Below are positions 1 through 11,844 of a stretch of 29,750 nt of DNA, one piece after another. The DNA is from Gymnopilus junonius (Eukaryota > Basidiomycota > Agaricomycetes > Agaricales > Galerinaceae): contig JADNYJ010000396.1 of assembly GCA_015501075.1 (NCBI GenBank), forward strand, positions 1 to 29,750, in the 5' to 3' direction. Position numbers and translations under genes: made by a program. A model generated the notes under the pieces. That model did no database searches. It worked only from the letters and a program-made list of their open reading frames with translations, and had not been told where the DNA came from. How positions within the stretch are numbered: the stretch's first letter is position 1; each line of letters opens with the position of its first letter.

Positions 1-2810
1 GAATGGGGGTACCAAGAGCAAGAAATGTGTTGTATATCATGGAGTGGGAGTATCTACCTATGAGTACAAGAATGGTAGTAACCTTACATAAACAGTCCAG
101 TGATCAGGTTACTAAGCATTCTTAGGTCCAGTAAGGCAATTGATATTATGCAGACGAAATATATACCACTCAGCATTACAAAACCTATCATTGCAGCCAA
201 AGGCCTTTCAAATTGAAGGCTGCAGATGAGTAATTTTTCATCTATAAAAACATTGTATTGGGTTTAAATACAAGTACAGTCAGTATCTGAATTCTTCTGC
301 AAGATCAATGCCCTCGATGGCATCTACCAATTCTGCTTCATCATAATCCTCAAATTCTCCATCTGAAAGCTCTATATCACTATCCTCCACATGATCATGA
401 AAATACTCATTGATATCCTCAGGATTAGCAATTGCTTCTAGATCAGAATCAACATCTTGGACATCTTCATCTCTATCTCTTGACACTAAAGCTACTTGTT
501 CTGTAACTTGATATTCCTTTGCCCATTGTAGCTCATCATCTGTAGGACCCCAACATTCAGGTAAAGAACATGGTAAATTGGATACTGCTGTCTTCCAATG
601 CAAACACAAATGGAGCAGCTTGATTTTATGTTGCTCAAATTGATATGCCAAATTTATATCCTGGTCATCCTCCACACATTCCAAGGCAAGGTTTGCAAGA
701 CTCCACTCTTCTATAAACCACTCCTGCATTGCTTGTCTTTCTTTTATCAACCTTCTTTCTTCCTCTTTACATCTGTCATACTGAAGAAGAGCTTTTATTC
801 CTGCACGTATATCATCATTACCAAGCCAATCAGGTACTTCAATAGCAGCATCAAGATCATTTATCAAATCATCATCTTGCCAGATATCATGATCAATGTC
901 GAGCTTGAAAAGACCATCAAGACTGATTTTTGAGGGTACTCTGGCACCTATTGGAGCAGATTTGGTCTGAATCAGCTTTTCTAACTCTGAACAAAGCTTG
1001 TTATATGTTCGTGCAAGGTTTTGAATGCCAGGTTCTTTGTGCTTTATTTGCTGTTCTGCATGCTGTTGCAGTTTCTGATGGTTTACAGCATTACGGTAGG
1101 AGTTTCCAAAGCTCTCTAGCTCATATTTGCGGTGACGAAGCCTTTCTCGAATGCGCTGCTTGACTGCCAATGCATTCATTCGTACCTGAAGAAACTTGTT
1201 GCCTAAAAGCTTCTTTAAGTTTTCCTGGTCAGTTAATGACAGCTTGACTGTTTTTTCATTAATAGACTTGGAAGTGTTTTTATATTTTTTGTTAAGCTCC
1301 TGGAGCTGTGCCTGAACCTCTAAGACTGTCATTCCAGGGCCAAAGTTTTCTGTCATTATCATATCTTCAAGTGCTGCAATTTCAACTTGGTAGCTCTTTT
1401 GATTTTCTTTCAGAGCAAGAATTGAATGTATTTCCTTGTCTGCTAGATTCTTTGATTGTCTAGGCAAAGGCTTTGTTTGTTCTTGAACCTGATTTGACCA
1501 TTCCTTTCTTAGAGCCTCTTCTGTCACCCCCTTCTGATACAAAGCATCTAGTATTGTAGATGATGCAGTCTTTTTTCCATCAGTCATTTTCCATTTTCTC
1601 TGTAGCCATTTCCCCATTCCTACAAGAGATATTTCATCAAGATGTTTGACTTTAGTATCAAGAGCATAGATGCGGGTATAATATCCTGAGACTCGCAAGG
1701 ATGGTATCAAAGCCTTAATAGAACTCCAAAACTGCTCACATCCTTCACCATCAGTGAGCCCAAAGCCCTGACATTTTCTAGGATGGTAGATAATCTGACA
1801 TGGCCACTGATGTCCATAGGCATGAAAGACAGATATTCCAAAAGTAATGCAATCCAACACATTTCCAAGAAAGTTATACTTCAGGCAGCTACGATGAAGC
1901 TGGCAACCAATGTCATATAATACACCTATTCGCATTGCAGTAGGAATGTGTTCAAAGAGCTTCTCAAGCAAACAAAGAGCATAGTATTGCTTTTCACCAG
2001 CTGAAGTCATATTTACAAGCCAGAGCACCCATCATGTCGACAAAGCAAGGCCATCAAGCCAGTATCAGTAAAAAACTGTGTGCTTGCCTTGACTCTATTT
2101 GAGTCAGCAGCTATGAATGATTCATGACATTCATCCAAGGTTGCAGAAGGAACCTTCATACCAGGTTCATAAGCATCATTAGCTGCTGGTTTATGTTTAG
2201 CTGGCCGAGCAGTCTCCACAGTAACTTCCATGACAGCAACATCTTCAGGTGGTACAAATAATGTCTCTGGATGTTGACATGGAATAGACCATGCATTTCC
2301 TTGAGATTTTCTTCTCTTCTGTGTGAAATTGGCATCAATGCATACAATTCCATCAAAGCTATATTATTCATTGTTAAGTTAATTCAATAGACATAATAAA
2401 TCACAGCATACAGTTCTTCTGGCTTATGCCAATCTTTTCTCCAAAGCAAAGAGGGCATCGTTGGGAAGATATTCACTTGGACGAACAGCAGTGTCATCTT
2501 CTCTATTATCTCCTGGGGGATCTAAACCTGGAAGCACTGTCATATACTAAATAAAAAGAGGAAAAAAATGACATTAGTACCTGAACCATCAGCTTGACTA
2601 TCTTCACCCCTATTTAAATGATCAGAGCTCTCTGAACCTATTTTACTTGTTTAGCACACTAAAATTAAAAAGAAAAAGCCAGGTATTACTTGGTGCAGTT
2701 GATTGAGTCTTGCGAATATGGTTCAGAACTTCAGCCAACTTTAGATTCTTGGTGTCTTGTAATGTTATATACCACTGAAGAGCATTTCCGAATCGTATAC
2801 GTAATGTATC

Positions 2811-2861
2811 CTGCAAAGTAATCAGTAAATAGAAAATTTGCAGTAGATTATCCTTACTCAC
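2811..2861 (-). other. Intron of the KDZ transposase
   Basis: On the minus strand this 51-base segment starts gtgagtaag and ends tttgcag. It falls between the FKLKTK and DTLRIRFGNALQWY blocks of the transposase. Removing it restores the order of conserved blocks, so it is a well supported spliceosomal intron. Confidence 0.8.
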
Positions 2862-3399
2862 CTTTGTTTTCAGCTTGAATTTTCGAGTATCCAGAAATGC
2901 CTCCAATGTCTCACTCCAAGCTGTGGTATTGGGCGCTGTATTTTGAAATAGGCCCTTGGCAAAGTCCAGCATATTAAGGTCAACTGCAAGCGTGGGACGA
3001 AAAGGTGCACAGGGGAAAAAGCCAAGGGACAGAAGTTGTAGGGCAGGTTCCTTGCACATACAAAGCACAATCTTCTCAATCTCTGTTAAAATATAAAACA
3101 ACATGAGCATAGACTACAAAACACTGTATTAAAAAAACAGTACTTTCAAAATATATGCAAGACACCTCCAAAGAGCTGTGATTTCCACAACCCTCGCAAA
3201 GCTGCTTCTGACTACGGACAGAGTTCAAATCCCTCAGTGAATCAGTTTCTCGCAACAGTGAAATGTAAGGGTCGAGCATTTCCGGAATGACTTTCTCACT
3301 CCATCGTTTCCACTGTTGCTCCCTTCTATTCCGAGTGCGCGACGAAGCTGTATGATCGCGCATATCTTCAGTGTGTGACACCTCCTCTGCAATGGTATC

Positions 3400-3444
3400 A
3401 TCAGCATTGAGAATATCAGCATTGCGAATATCAGCATTCGTATC
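3400..3444. repeat. Three 15-bp tandem units in the KDZ N-terminus
   Basis: Three consecutive 15-base units, atcagcattgagaat, atcagcattgcgaat and atcagcattcgtatc, occupy 3400-3414, 3415-3429 and 3430-3444. On the minus strand they encode the repeated peptide NADI/NADD in the acidic N-terminal region of the transposase. The period is a multiple of three, so the repeat keeps the frame. Confidence 0.75.
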
Positions 3445-3654
3445 ATGATTGTTCGATGAATCCATCTCATAATCATGCAGGCGAGGAACTGAGGGAGGCG
3501 CGACCTGATAAAAAACACCGGCAGGTGCATAGATGCGAGACTCGGATTGGCGTTGCTGCCACGAAAGGCTTTGACTATCTTCAGGAATGAGTCCGGGAGC
3601 TTGCGAAGCCAGTGACCTTCCTCCAGACCGACGCCAAACGTATCTCGAAGGCAT

Positions 3655-3950
3655 TGAAAAGGTCGGCAGTCAAGAAGGAAAGAAAGAGAGGGACCCTGAT
3701 GATCGCAACAAACAAGAGGTAACAGATCGGTCAGATCATGGACACCGTTCTGGGCGAGGGATATATCCAAAAAGGGATGGATCTGCCGAACGGCAGCCCT
3801 CGCGGCAGACAGCCACGGCACATTCGCCTCACGCCTGATAAGGACCACCACTTTCCTTCATCAACGCGTCTTGCAGGACGCGTACTGCTGAACATATCCT
3901 TTACATCATGGCAGCTTAACCCTGTACATAGTGCTTCTTCTCCTGTATCT
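3655..3950. other. Divergent spacer between the KDZ gene and family Z copy 1
   Basis: The two genes point away from each other across this spacer, so it should hold both promoters if either was ever expressed. Open frames cross it on both strands, but none carries motifs I recognise. I see no convincing core promoter element. The KDZ start is itself uncertain and could lie in this spacer. Confidence 0.4.
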
Positions 3951-5068
3951 ATCCCTTCATCCGACAAAGAAAACATCAATCCTTCCAAATACTCTAATGT
4001 ACTCTGTCCACAATGCCTCCAATACGTTAAACAGAGACCGCAACTTAATTCAAATAATCATGTAATTCAACATCAGAAGAGTAAGTACTGCCGCTTTAGG
4101 TTTGCTGATACGTCTTGAAACCTCTTTTCTGTAGATGGGGATTGACTTACACGTTATCTACAGACGGAATTTTGGCAGGCTGAGGCAATCTAAATGCATT
4201 GCGAGATCAGGTGCACGTCCCCTGCCTAGGCCTCTCATATTTCTGGGATCTTGGGTCCCCTTTTCGAACGTACCCTTTTGCCGTCCACGACCCCGCCTCT
4301 GATGCAAACCCGGGGTATCATCTGGTCGCGATCGAGCCACGAGACCCCGTGCTTCACGTCCGCTCATTGAAATGCTCTGAGATCTCTCTTGATGCCCACC
4401 CTGTCTGTTCAATGTGCCATGCTACCTCTGTTTTAGTCGACATGATCAAGCAGAAAGCTAAAAAAACCGGAGCCAAGGGCGAGACTTCGTTGCTGAGTAG
4501 TGAGCAATTAAAGGAGGATGTAGCATAAGAAATGAGGCTTTGAATAGAGAAAAACTCGAAGTACGTCCATACTTTTCAACATAAGCACATTTCTAAATGC
4601 GTCGCAGCACCTGAACACGTTGAAAGCCCTCAACCGCCTCCGTGCCCACCAATCAACCTGGGCCAACCTTCTGGATGTCCTCGCCAATTGCGACGTTCCA
4701 GGATTGCACCGTATATTCAAGAATGCGAAGCGTCGGAATTGGAGTGTGGAAAAGCTGCTGGAAAAGATTCACGAGGCAGTTGAAGGGGAATACCGGCCCC
4801 GCAATTACTCGGACGTCAAATTGGACCTTGCGACTGTCATGTATGATTTAGGCGGTGCTGCACCTTCCATGCGCTTCACAATTCACAATTCCTATTTCCC
4901 TCATTTTCGACAATTGCTGAACGCCGTCGTGAAGACATTGAGCTTCACGTTGCTATCGGCAAGATCAATATGCCGGACATCCCTGCAAATATCAAGACCA
5001 TGTTTAAGGATGTCAAACCTGGCCGTAGATCCTTGTTTGTTGAGGGCGAGAAAAGGAGCTCGCCTTGA
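3951..5068 (+). pseudogene. Orphan agaricomycete family Z, copy 1 (zinc-finger-like head), truncated
   Basis: Function is unknown; I recall this as a multicopy agaricomycete family. The order of blocks is: a C2H2-like head CPQCLQYV...NNHVIQH near 4005-4075; a donor gtaagt at about 4081; TYPFAVHD and PGYHLVAIEPRDPVLHVRS near 4260-4370; VLVDMIKQKA near 4435; a helical block with NCDVPGLHRIF and LLEKIHEAVEGEYRPRNYS near 4690-4815; then DIELHVAIGKINMPDIPAN and FKDVKPG to a stop at 5066-5068. Copy 2 at 25190-26762 carries the same blocks, which confirms the frames. Breaks include loss of the start codon (ATC where copy 2 has ATG, at 3951), a frame change near 4899, and absence of the C-terminal half after 5068. 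A role in transposition is possible but nothing in the sequence proves it. Confidence 0.7.
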
Positions 5069-5325
5069 AGAGGCAGCAAGAGCTGGAGAACAAAGGCAAG
5101 GAAATTCTGGGAAATTACAATACAAGTGAGTCGGAAGTCCGCTCTCGTGGCGTCAACACTTTTGCTGACTGTGCCACCTCGATGTAGGTGATCTCGCAAT
5201 CCTATCATCAAACCCAAACCTGAACCAAAGTCAAGTTATCCCAACCTCCAGAATCTGTGTGCAAACGCTCTAAATCGAGAGATGTCTCTATGGCACCGGG
5301 TGATGGCCAGGTGATGCTGCTTTAG

Positions 5326-8147
5326 ACGAACTTGAAGCAGGAGAGGTTCAGGTTAAGGAAGAGGAAGACCAGGATTTTGATATGGGAATGCTTGAACATG
5401 CTCTCAAAACAACGGAGGCTGAAGAGAAGGCTGCAGCTGATGGGTGGCATTGACGGGGTTGGCGGCACGTCTTCAGAGCAGACATTAGCAAGAGAGACTT
5501 CATCACATGCCATGACTACGGGCCGCATGTCACCCATGTCAACAACTTCCGTCGCTGCATACCTTTCGTCTCCTTTTCTATAAGGCCATCTACGCTCAGA
5601 TGTGTATTTTCAAGACGGATTCCAGATTGCTATGTAGTTAACTATAGCATTATATGTTCAGTTTTCCTTAGGTTAACAGCCAAATGAAGAGCTCAAGTGA
5701 CGAGTCCTTGCCTGTCTCCGCGTTGGATTAGTGGCTGCGTACATAAGACCAAGTCCGACTCTGATAGTGCGAGCACACCCATGCTCAAGCCCATTCATTT
5801 TCTGCAGAAATTGGACATGACGATCAGGAGATGGTAGTGAGAGATGCGCATAACCAATACGCAGTTTTTTCCAACCGGGATAATGTGATGGACTTCGAAA
5901 GATCTGATCTACGACTCCTGGCAGTGAGGCCGGTTCTTCATCGCACTACCACAGCATGCTGCAGGCAATCACCCTCAGTCAGAACACCTATCGGTAGTTC
6001 CAAGATTTTCTACGATTGAAGGGAAAAGGTTAGCACAGGATGAGGAGGATGCTGAAGAACATCCTAGGAAGCGGGCGCTATGGACTGGGCAGAAGAGACC
6101 GATTTTCGAGGTGGCTGGTTGGATGTCCACTCGTCAAGCAACTAGACAGACGGCAGCAGCGCAAGTGACGCTTGAGCGCAATTTTAAAATGCAATGAACC
6201 GGATGGTCAGAGCAGGTCAAGAACCTCAAAAACGAAAAAAAGTTGCTCGAAGGAGAGTTGAAGATCCGGGAAAGGGACCTCGAAGCAGTGTTAACGACGA
6301 TGGAAGTGAAGGACCAGGAGCTCCAGGCGCAGGCAGCACAGTTTGCTGAAATGAGCAACACATTTACAAGGCAAATCAAGGGCCTTAAGCAACAGATAGC
6401 GGATCTGAGTGCGGCTGCAAGGAAGCAACAGAAGGAGTGGGACACTGGGAAGAAAGTAAGTACATGTCATTTCTGCAGAATCTACTGAAACTTGACTTGC
6501 CCAGGACCTAGAAGACGGTAAAAGACCAGCTTTGAGAAGAAGATTCGACGCATTGAAAAAGCATGTCGATCTTTAAATGTGATACCTCCCTGCTTATTAC
6601 CAGGATAGGAGATGGCAGAAGCGGCCGAGGAACATTGTGACTGTTCAAGAGCAAATGAAATCTATGCAAGACGAATACACGAATCAAATAAATGTCAGTC
6701 TTCCAACGGTATCTGCTGAAATAGAGACTAACCTAAGCCAAAGAACCTTGAGGTGCAGATTGAGAAGTTGCAAGAACAGGACAAGGGAAAGACTGAGCTG
6801 AAGGCAGAATGGGCGAACTTGCTGAAGAGATCGGAAGATCAAGCTAAAGTCACTATCGAACCTTAAGAATGAGGTTGATAAATCGCGGAAAGAAGTAGAA
6901 AAGCAAATGAAAGCAAATGAACAGCTCGAAGCGCAGCTTGCAAAGTTCTGCAAAGAGGCAGATGAGCGGGGGAGGATGACAAACGACCTAGAATTGGAAC
7001 ACCATCAGGTACGATGATACATAATTGCCTAAACACCCACAGCTAATGAACTCATAGGCAGATAAAGAAGCCTGGGCTGCCGCTCAGCTTCAGCGAGAAA
7101 AGAGAATGGAACATCGACGCATTAAAGAGGTAATCCCCACTCAATGAATCAGTGTGTTGGTCTTGACTACACAATGGCAGATACCTTCTCCTTCCAAAAA
7201 CAAAGGCAATGATCCAAGTGAACCTGAAGAAAGTACCGCCACGGCTGAGCCTAGACCTGTTCCTCCAAATCAATACAATGTCCAGCGACCCGCTCCACCC
7301 TCTTCGTTGTCCAAACCAAAGTCGCGTCCAAATCCTAGTCAATGATTACCCAAGTCTTCTGCTGAATTAGAGAAACAGCATGCCAATGACGAAGACGACA
7401 TCTCCAAATCGGTGGTGCGCAAATCTGCTGTGCCAAGTCAACCCCATGACGCGGTGTTGTACCCATGCCCCGAAGTAATGGAAAATGGAAAGATCTCAAA
7501 CGGCACGCTATGAACAGGCCAAGGGATTTCCTTCGAGCTGCCGAGAGGGAATCGGATAGTGAAAGCGAGGTGAGATTTTGCACACAAATACGTATCTTGA
7601 TTCTCAATGGGTCACCTTGTAGGAGGAAGTTGAAGAAGAGTTGAAGATAATGAGCAAGAAGAAGGATGTAAAGGCTAGGCAGGGTGAAGATGAAGACGTT
7701 CACATGGCATCTGATGACGAAGTTGAAGAGTCCATCCTGCCGAAAAGAAAAGACAAGAGCCAAAAGAAAGACAAAGACACCTCTATGGATGATCACAACT
7801 CCAGCTCCAACGGTGACGAGAAGGCAGATGCGAACTACAAGCTTAACGATTTGGATGAATTTGAGGGTGATGGAGATCCATCGCTTGAGGGCAGCGCTGA
7901 GTCGGAGTCGGAGTCGGATGATATATTGGATGCTCATTATATTCCAACTGCACAAAACGGAGAGGATGAAGATGTTGCAATGGAAGACAAACGGCAAGAA
8001 CTTTTGGCATACCTATCTCAACCTGAGTCGCCGACTGCCATGTTCAGTCGTAGGTTCGACAATGATCATGAGTTCCACCTTGCTCTATTTCTCAGGAAAC
8101 GATCTTATCCTTATCAACAATGTATTATAGTACCATTGTCCTCTTAG
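5326..8147 (+). pseudogene. Decayed coiled-coil and acidic protein gene, multi-exon
   Basis: I do not recognise the family with confidence. Coding-like pieces run in one direction: an acidic block at 5326-5453, VFSNRDNVMDFERSDL near 5865-5910, KRALWTGQKRPIFEVAGW and STRQATRQTAA near 6070-6155, then long heptad-rich coiled coils at 6200-6455, 6750-6840 and 6860-7010. A proline-rich stretch follows at 7190-7340, then a highly acidic Ser/Glu tail with SESESDD ending at 8145. Plausible introns include 6456-6504 (gtaagt...cccag) and one after KRMEHRRIKE near 7130-7180. In-frame TGA codons at 6195-6197 and 7343-7345, plus frame changes near 6525, 6845 and 7510, break it. Composition suggests a nuclear, protein-binding protein. 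The link of the 5326-5990 pieces to the rest is inferred from strand and spacing only. Confidence 0.5.
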
Positions 8148-8402
8148 AAATATGTTTACTAGTCATAGGTCAGAGCAGCAATCTCAGCCAAGTTTCTTAG
8201 GACTAATGATAGCTGTGGTAACAGCTTCTTCTCCCAACAAAAGAGAGACAGTACGCTGAACGTGTTGTAAAAATCAATCTTTGTCCAGCTGCACTTGAGA
8301 TGGGTGCGATCGAGCACATCTATTTTTAGTTCACAATACTGCGGCAATGGGTGTTGGACTTGGATAGGATGAATGGGTGAACCTCGCCGAGAGTCAATAT
8401 AG

Positions 8403-8693
8403 TCAATACCACCACTCATCATCATTGACACATGGAACATGCTCGCTCGCTATGTGATCATCCAGCCGCGATGATAAAATTATAACAGAGTTTTGGCTTG
8501 AAAATCCTTGGAACAAGTCACTCGACACGATGGGATATTCGGCGAAGGCTGCAGGCCAAGTACGAGAAGGAACTGTGGTAAACCCGGGCGCCGGCAATAC
8601 AAGTGCATCTGCACCTGGCTGGCGCTCTTTAAGGGCTGTGTCAATGCCTTGATTACCATCAAGCTCATGGTCAAAGGCTAGTGAAAGCCACAT
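8403..8693 (-). CDS. Unidentified open frame, possible gene remnant
   Basis: This 96-codon frame contains FTTVPSRTWPAAFAEYPIV and FSSQNSVIILSSRLDDHIAS, which read like globular protein rather than chance translation. A second frame on the same strand at 8159-8440 ends with PQLSLVLRNLAEIAALTYD, so the two may be exons or a frameshifted remnant of one gene. I recognise no family. There is no clear splice pair joining them, so this remains a weak call. Confidence 0.25.
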   Translation of the reverse strand: MWLSLAFDHELDGNQGIDTALKERQPGADALVLPAPGFTTVPSRTWPAAFAEYPIVSSDLFQGFSSQNSVIILSSRLDDHIASEHVPCVNDDEWWY

Positions 8694-8699
8694 TGCAAC

Positions 8700-10380
8700 C
8701 AGTCATCGCTTCTAATGCTATAAGTCTTTGAAACACAGAATGAGATGCCTTACTGTAAAAAAAAGGGATGACTCACTTACTTTTGAGCAAGCATTATCGA
8801 ACGCGATTAATTCAGCCAAGTTTCGGACTGCTGACGAGTTCTTTGATAGCGCAGCATAATAGGTGTTGCTGATCGTTGATTTGAATCTAAATGAAGTTTA
8901 GATAATGTTCATCAGAAAGGATAATCCAATTCTCACCTTGAAACCTTGAAACCCACACCCAAAACAATATGCTCATTCTTAGATACAACAATTCATCCAT
9001 TGACGGCAGATGTTTTGCTGGGCCTCGAGTGGAATTCCCATCAGTTTTGGGTCCCCAGCGACACTGCTGTATGGCCCATGGAAACCCCAGCGCAGGAACC
9101 GGAAGACGATTCATGTGCATCCGCGTTAGATAAATAAGTGTTTGTGTTCGTGATTTGTCCGCCTCTCCCTGACCATCCTGAGGGAAAGTTGCCTCGGAAC
9201 TCGAACAAATTCCGAGAAATTGACTTTTCCTGATTAAATATCCGTGAAATCACCAAAGAGTGCAGCATACACCCTGAGTGAGTGGATGCCGAACCGTTCC
9301 GATGTCAAGATGGCTTCAACAATGAGCTCAATGAGAGAAACTGACATGGACGGGATTATGGATGATTGAATGGCTTGTCTGGAGGTTCAGCCTGCAATTC
9401 CTCAAGCACTACCCAATCTTCATGAAGATGGCAACTCTGATCCACTATCTCATAGGACGCAAATAATCAAAGTACAGATAAGAGTTACTTGTGCTAAAAC
9501 CTGTTCGAATTCAATCCAATTAATCATGAGCTTTGCATGGCAAGAATAATCGTGAGTAACATGCCAGATACATCTCAAATGCAGCAGGGAAGGATCCCTA
9601 CTCAACACAACCTCCAAACACAAGACCTGGGACAGGATGAGCTTCAATTTGGTATAGTTCAGAGGTCAAACTGACTATGAAGTAAGTTGCCTCGTCAGGC
9701 AGGGCGAAACAGCTAAACCATCACAAGACCGTGGCCTCGCTTAGCTCCGGTCAAAGGTCTTAATGGCAGCCCAAGCATAGTATATAAAACCAGGAGAGAG
9801 GAAACAAAAAGGAGGGACGAAAAATGGAGGAGCCATAAACAGGTGTACACGAATTCGCGACATCTGCTTAAGTATATAGAATATATCTTCGCAGATTATT
9901 AGCATGGTAGCACAAAAAGAGAAGGGACAAATTACCTTGAGAATAAGCCAATGCCAGAAGGTGGGGTAAACTTTGTCACCATTTCGCGATGGCGAAGATT
10001 CATCATTTTTCGAACCTTGGCCCTTGATTGTGTGTTCAGATGGATCCAAATCACAGGTCACAAGAGACCGATATCTGACATCGACACCGACACCGAGAAG
10101 GGTGAACATGAAGTAGGGGTGTGTCCAGTGGAAACCGAATCACACCCATGGTCGCAGGCAAGAGACGATCATGATTTAAAGGGACCATGTTATTGCGACC
10201 TCTTTGTTTGGCAACAACACATGGAGCCAAATAGCGACTTATTCCAGATTATGGCTGTCTCAGCCTCTCAGTGAGAATCTTCCCACTGTCACAAAGTTGC
10301 CGTCACCACTCCATCTGTCTTTGATCATGAAGCGCAACTCTTTCTCAAAACATTCTCATGTGAACACATTCATGGAGAGT
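8700..10380. other. Gene-poor stretch
   Basis: Only short open frames of fewer than about 125 codons occur, without motifs, splice consistency or family resemblance. I see no tRNA, long repeat or terminal inverted repeat here. It may be old, unrecognisable transposon DNA. Confidence 0.5.
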
Positions 10381-10429
10381 GTAGCTTTCCTCCTGGAAGG
10401 AAAATAGTGAGTATTCAGGCACTGCTTCA

Positions 10430-10712
10430 TGAGAACCAATTGACAAGACTTCCCTTTAGATCTTCAGATGCAGATTCATCGGATGAGGTCGAAGATATCT
10501 CATTGAATCCGACAAATCCCTCTCCACCTAGGTCTGAAGCATCGTTGTTTTTGATATCGGAAAACCTTCTGATGGTCTTTGCAGTTGTTCGCGCCCCGTC
10601 AACGTCGTCATCGATATCCACTTTGAACCATACGGCGCTTCGCTTGGGGTGCAGGCATGATGTCGACGGCCTTCTTGCTACGGCTGGAGGTCTGGCGCCG
10701 AGGTCGAGGCAT
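10430..10712 (-). pseudogene. Candidate start of an unknown basic/acidic protein, frameshifted
   Basis: A minus-strand ATG at 10712 opens a basic peptide, MPRPRRQTSSRSKK...QAKRRM, that stops after about 34 codons. One base away in frame the translation continues as KVDIDDDVDGARTTAKTI and then a serine/acid-rich stretch, SSTSSDESASEDLKG. A basic start followed by an acidic, serine-rich region resembles nuclear proteins, and the frame jump resembles the breaks elsewhere in the window. I recognise no family and see no downstream exon. Chance coding cannot be ruled out. Confidence 0.3.
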
Positions 10713-10924
10713 GGTCTGAGGCTATAGAGCAGAGTGTTGGTTATTGAGAGAGTCGTTTGCTTTGTGGGAGAAGTTGAAGTCATTGGGAGAGAATGCCACA
10801 TTGTTTGTTGGAGCACTCAATATCATCCCTGGGGCTGCAGAACTTTCCCCAATGTTGTAGAAATTCCCATCAATCGATCCTGTTTTCACCTTCGCCTCGC
10901 TAGATAAACAAACCACTGCCATCC

Positions 10925-11835
10925 ATGCTTGATTTTCCCTGCCATTATCCAAACTGCAATCACATGCTCAAACGTCAAGCTAACCTTACACAACACTGCA
11001 ATGCCCAACATCGAGATGTCTCTTCTCACTCAGAACCCGATCCAGCATTGAAATTTCAGACTGTGTATCATCCCAAGCTGGATGGTAAGTGCTACGTACA
11101 TATTATTTCATTTTTTTAGTCCATTTTTTCATCTTTATTCCAGCCCTTCCGTGCGACAGAAATGGTCATTTTATGTACATAGTCGCCCACCACCTTCTGT
11201 TGCTCCTGATGCAATCGAAGGCAATCTTTGGCACCCGTTTGAGGGTCACTCCTTTGATTGGGCAAACTACTATTTCGTGGAACTTCAAGCATCATAAAAG
11301 AAAATCGACAATGGGACTGAATCTCACATGATGCCCAAGACCGCCGGTTTCCCCAGAGAAGCTAAAGCCGGAGACTTCCCTTGGTCCTCGACAGCTGAAA
11401 TGTGGGCAACAATCTTTCAATTCAAGAGGGGATGCACCATTTCAGACAATCCGGTTCAAATATTCCGGACCGCTCCCACCTAACCCTCCTCGTTGGATGA
11501 CTGAAACATAGGCACCTGGGATGCCCGAAACTTATTATACAATCAACTTCGCACTGACCGAATTCAGAGACTAGACAAACTTCAGGCCCGTATCGTCAAT
11601 TCAACCACATGAGTGAATGGCTCGATGTCATGTCTGCGGATTGGTCATGGGATGAGGCGGTAAGGTATATTCGTCTAATAAACCGGTAAATATCCACTGA
11701 TCCACTGTTACAGGATATTATTGCGTTAGATCCACGCACCCATGGAGTGATACTGGTAGCCGGGAGCGACAAGACGCTGTTTCCGTCGCATTGGTCATCA
11801 AGAAGATCATCCGGTTTACATGTCTCCTGGCATTA
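10925..11835 (+). mobile_element. Plavaka transposon: N-terminal transposase fragment
   Basis: Plavaka is a fungal CACTA-like DNA transposon family. The fragment opens with a C2H2 finger, FPCHYPNCNHM...QHCNAQH, near 10935-11010, which is typical of the Plavaka N-terminus. PALKFQTVYHPKLDG runs into an intron at 11085-11143 (gtaagt...ttccag). Then come LWHPFEGHSFDWANYYFVEL, AKAGDFPWSSTAEMWATI, YSGPLPPNPPRWMTET, RQFNHMSEWLDVMSADWSW and DIIALDPRTHGV, ending with GSDKT and a TGHQEDHPVYMSPG-like block near 11830. Each block sits in a different frame from at least one neighbour, so at least four indels or stops have killed it. The catalytic core and C-terminus are absent: homocitrate synthase sequence begins within a few bases of the last Plavaka block. 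Confidence 0.8.
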
Positions 11836-11844
11836 AGTATCACC

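Larger units (their letters stand above)
280..3654 (-). pseudogene. KDZ-family transposase, multi-exon, frameshifted
   Basis: This is a KDZ (Kyakuja-Dileera-Zisupton) DDE-type transposase, which would cut and paste its own element. From the 5' end (right to left) I see an N-terminal part with PRLHDYEMD and LLRETDSLRDLNSVRSQ, then EKIVLCMCKEPALQLLS and the RIRFGNALQWY segment, then CPLCFG and GIVCIDANFTQKRRKSQ. The catalytic half follows with CHESFIAADSNRVKAS, YDIGCQLHRS, GHQWPCQIIYHPRKC and DGEGCEQFWSSIK, then a coiled coil and an acidic tail ending at 280. Introns at 3083-3143 and 2811-2861 have good GT-AG ends. One base is missing near 2029: RHD is followed by GGGTGCTCTGG where the family reads R-V-L-W. 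The CPLCFG block near 2440-2470 needs two more frame changes. The last 582 codons are open. The family call is firm; the exact N-terminus is not. Confidence 0.88.

Noticed and set aside
3234..3851. 205-codon minus-strand open frame overlapping the KDZ N-terminus
   Set aside because: The other minus frame carries the KDZ motifs (RTRNRREQQWKRWSEKV, LLRETDSLRDLNSVRSQ), so this is mostly a shadow. Its first part (3550-3851) has no recognisable motif.
7335..7997. 220-codon minus-strand open frame rich in Leu/Val/Phe
   Set aside because: It is the reverse complement of the acidic, Lys/Glu-rich exons on the plus strand. Such exons always give hydrophobic antisense frames.
9951..10274. 107-codon plus-strand open frame
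   Set aside because: No motif, no splice partner and no compositional signal. It may be chance, so it was not listed as a gene.
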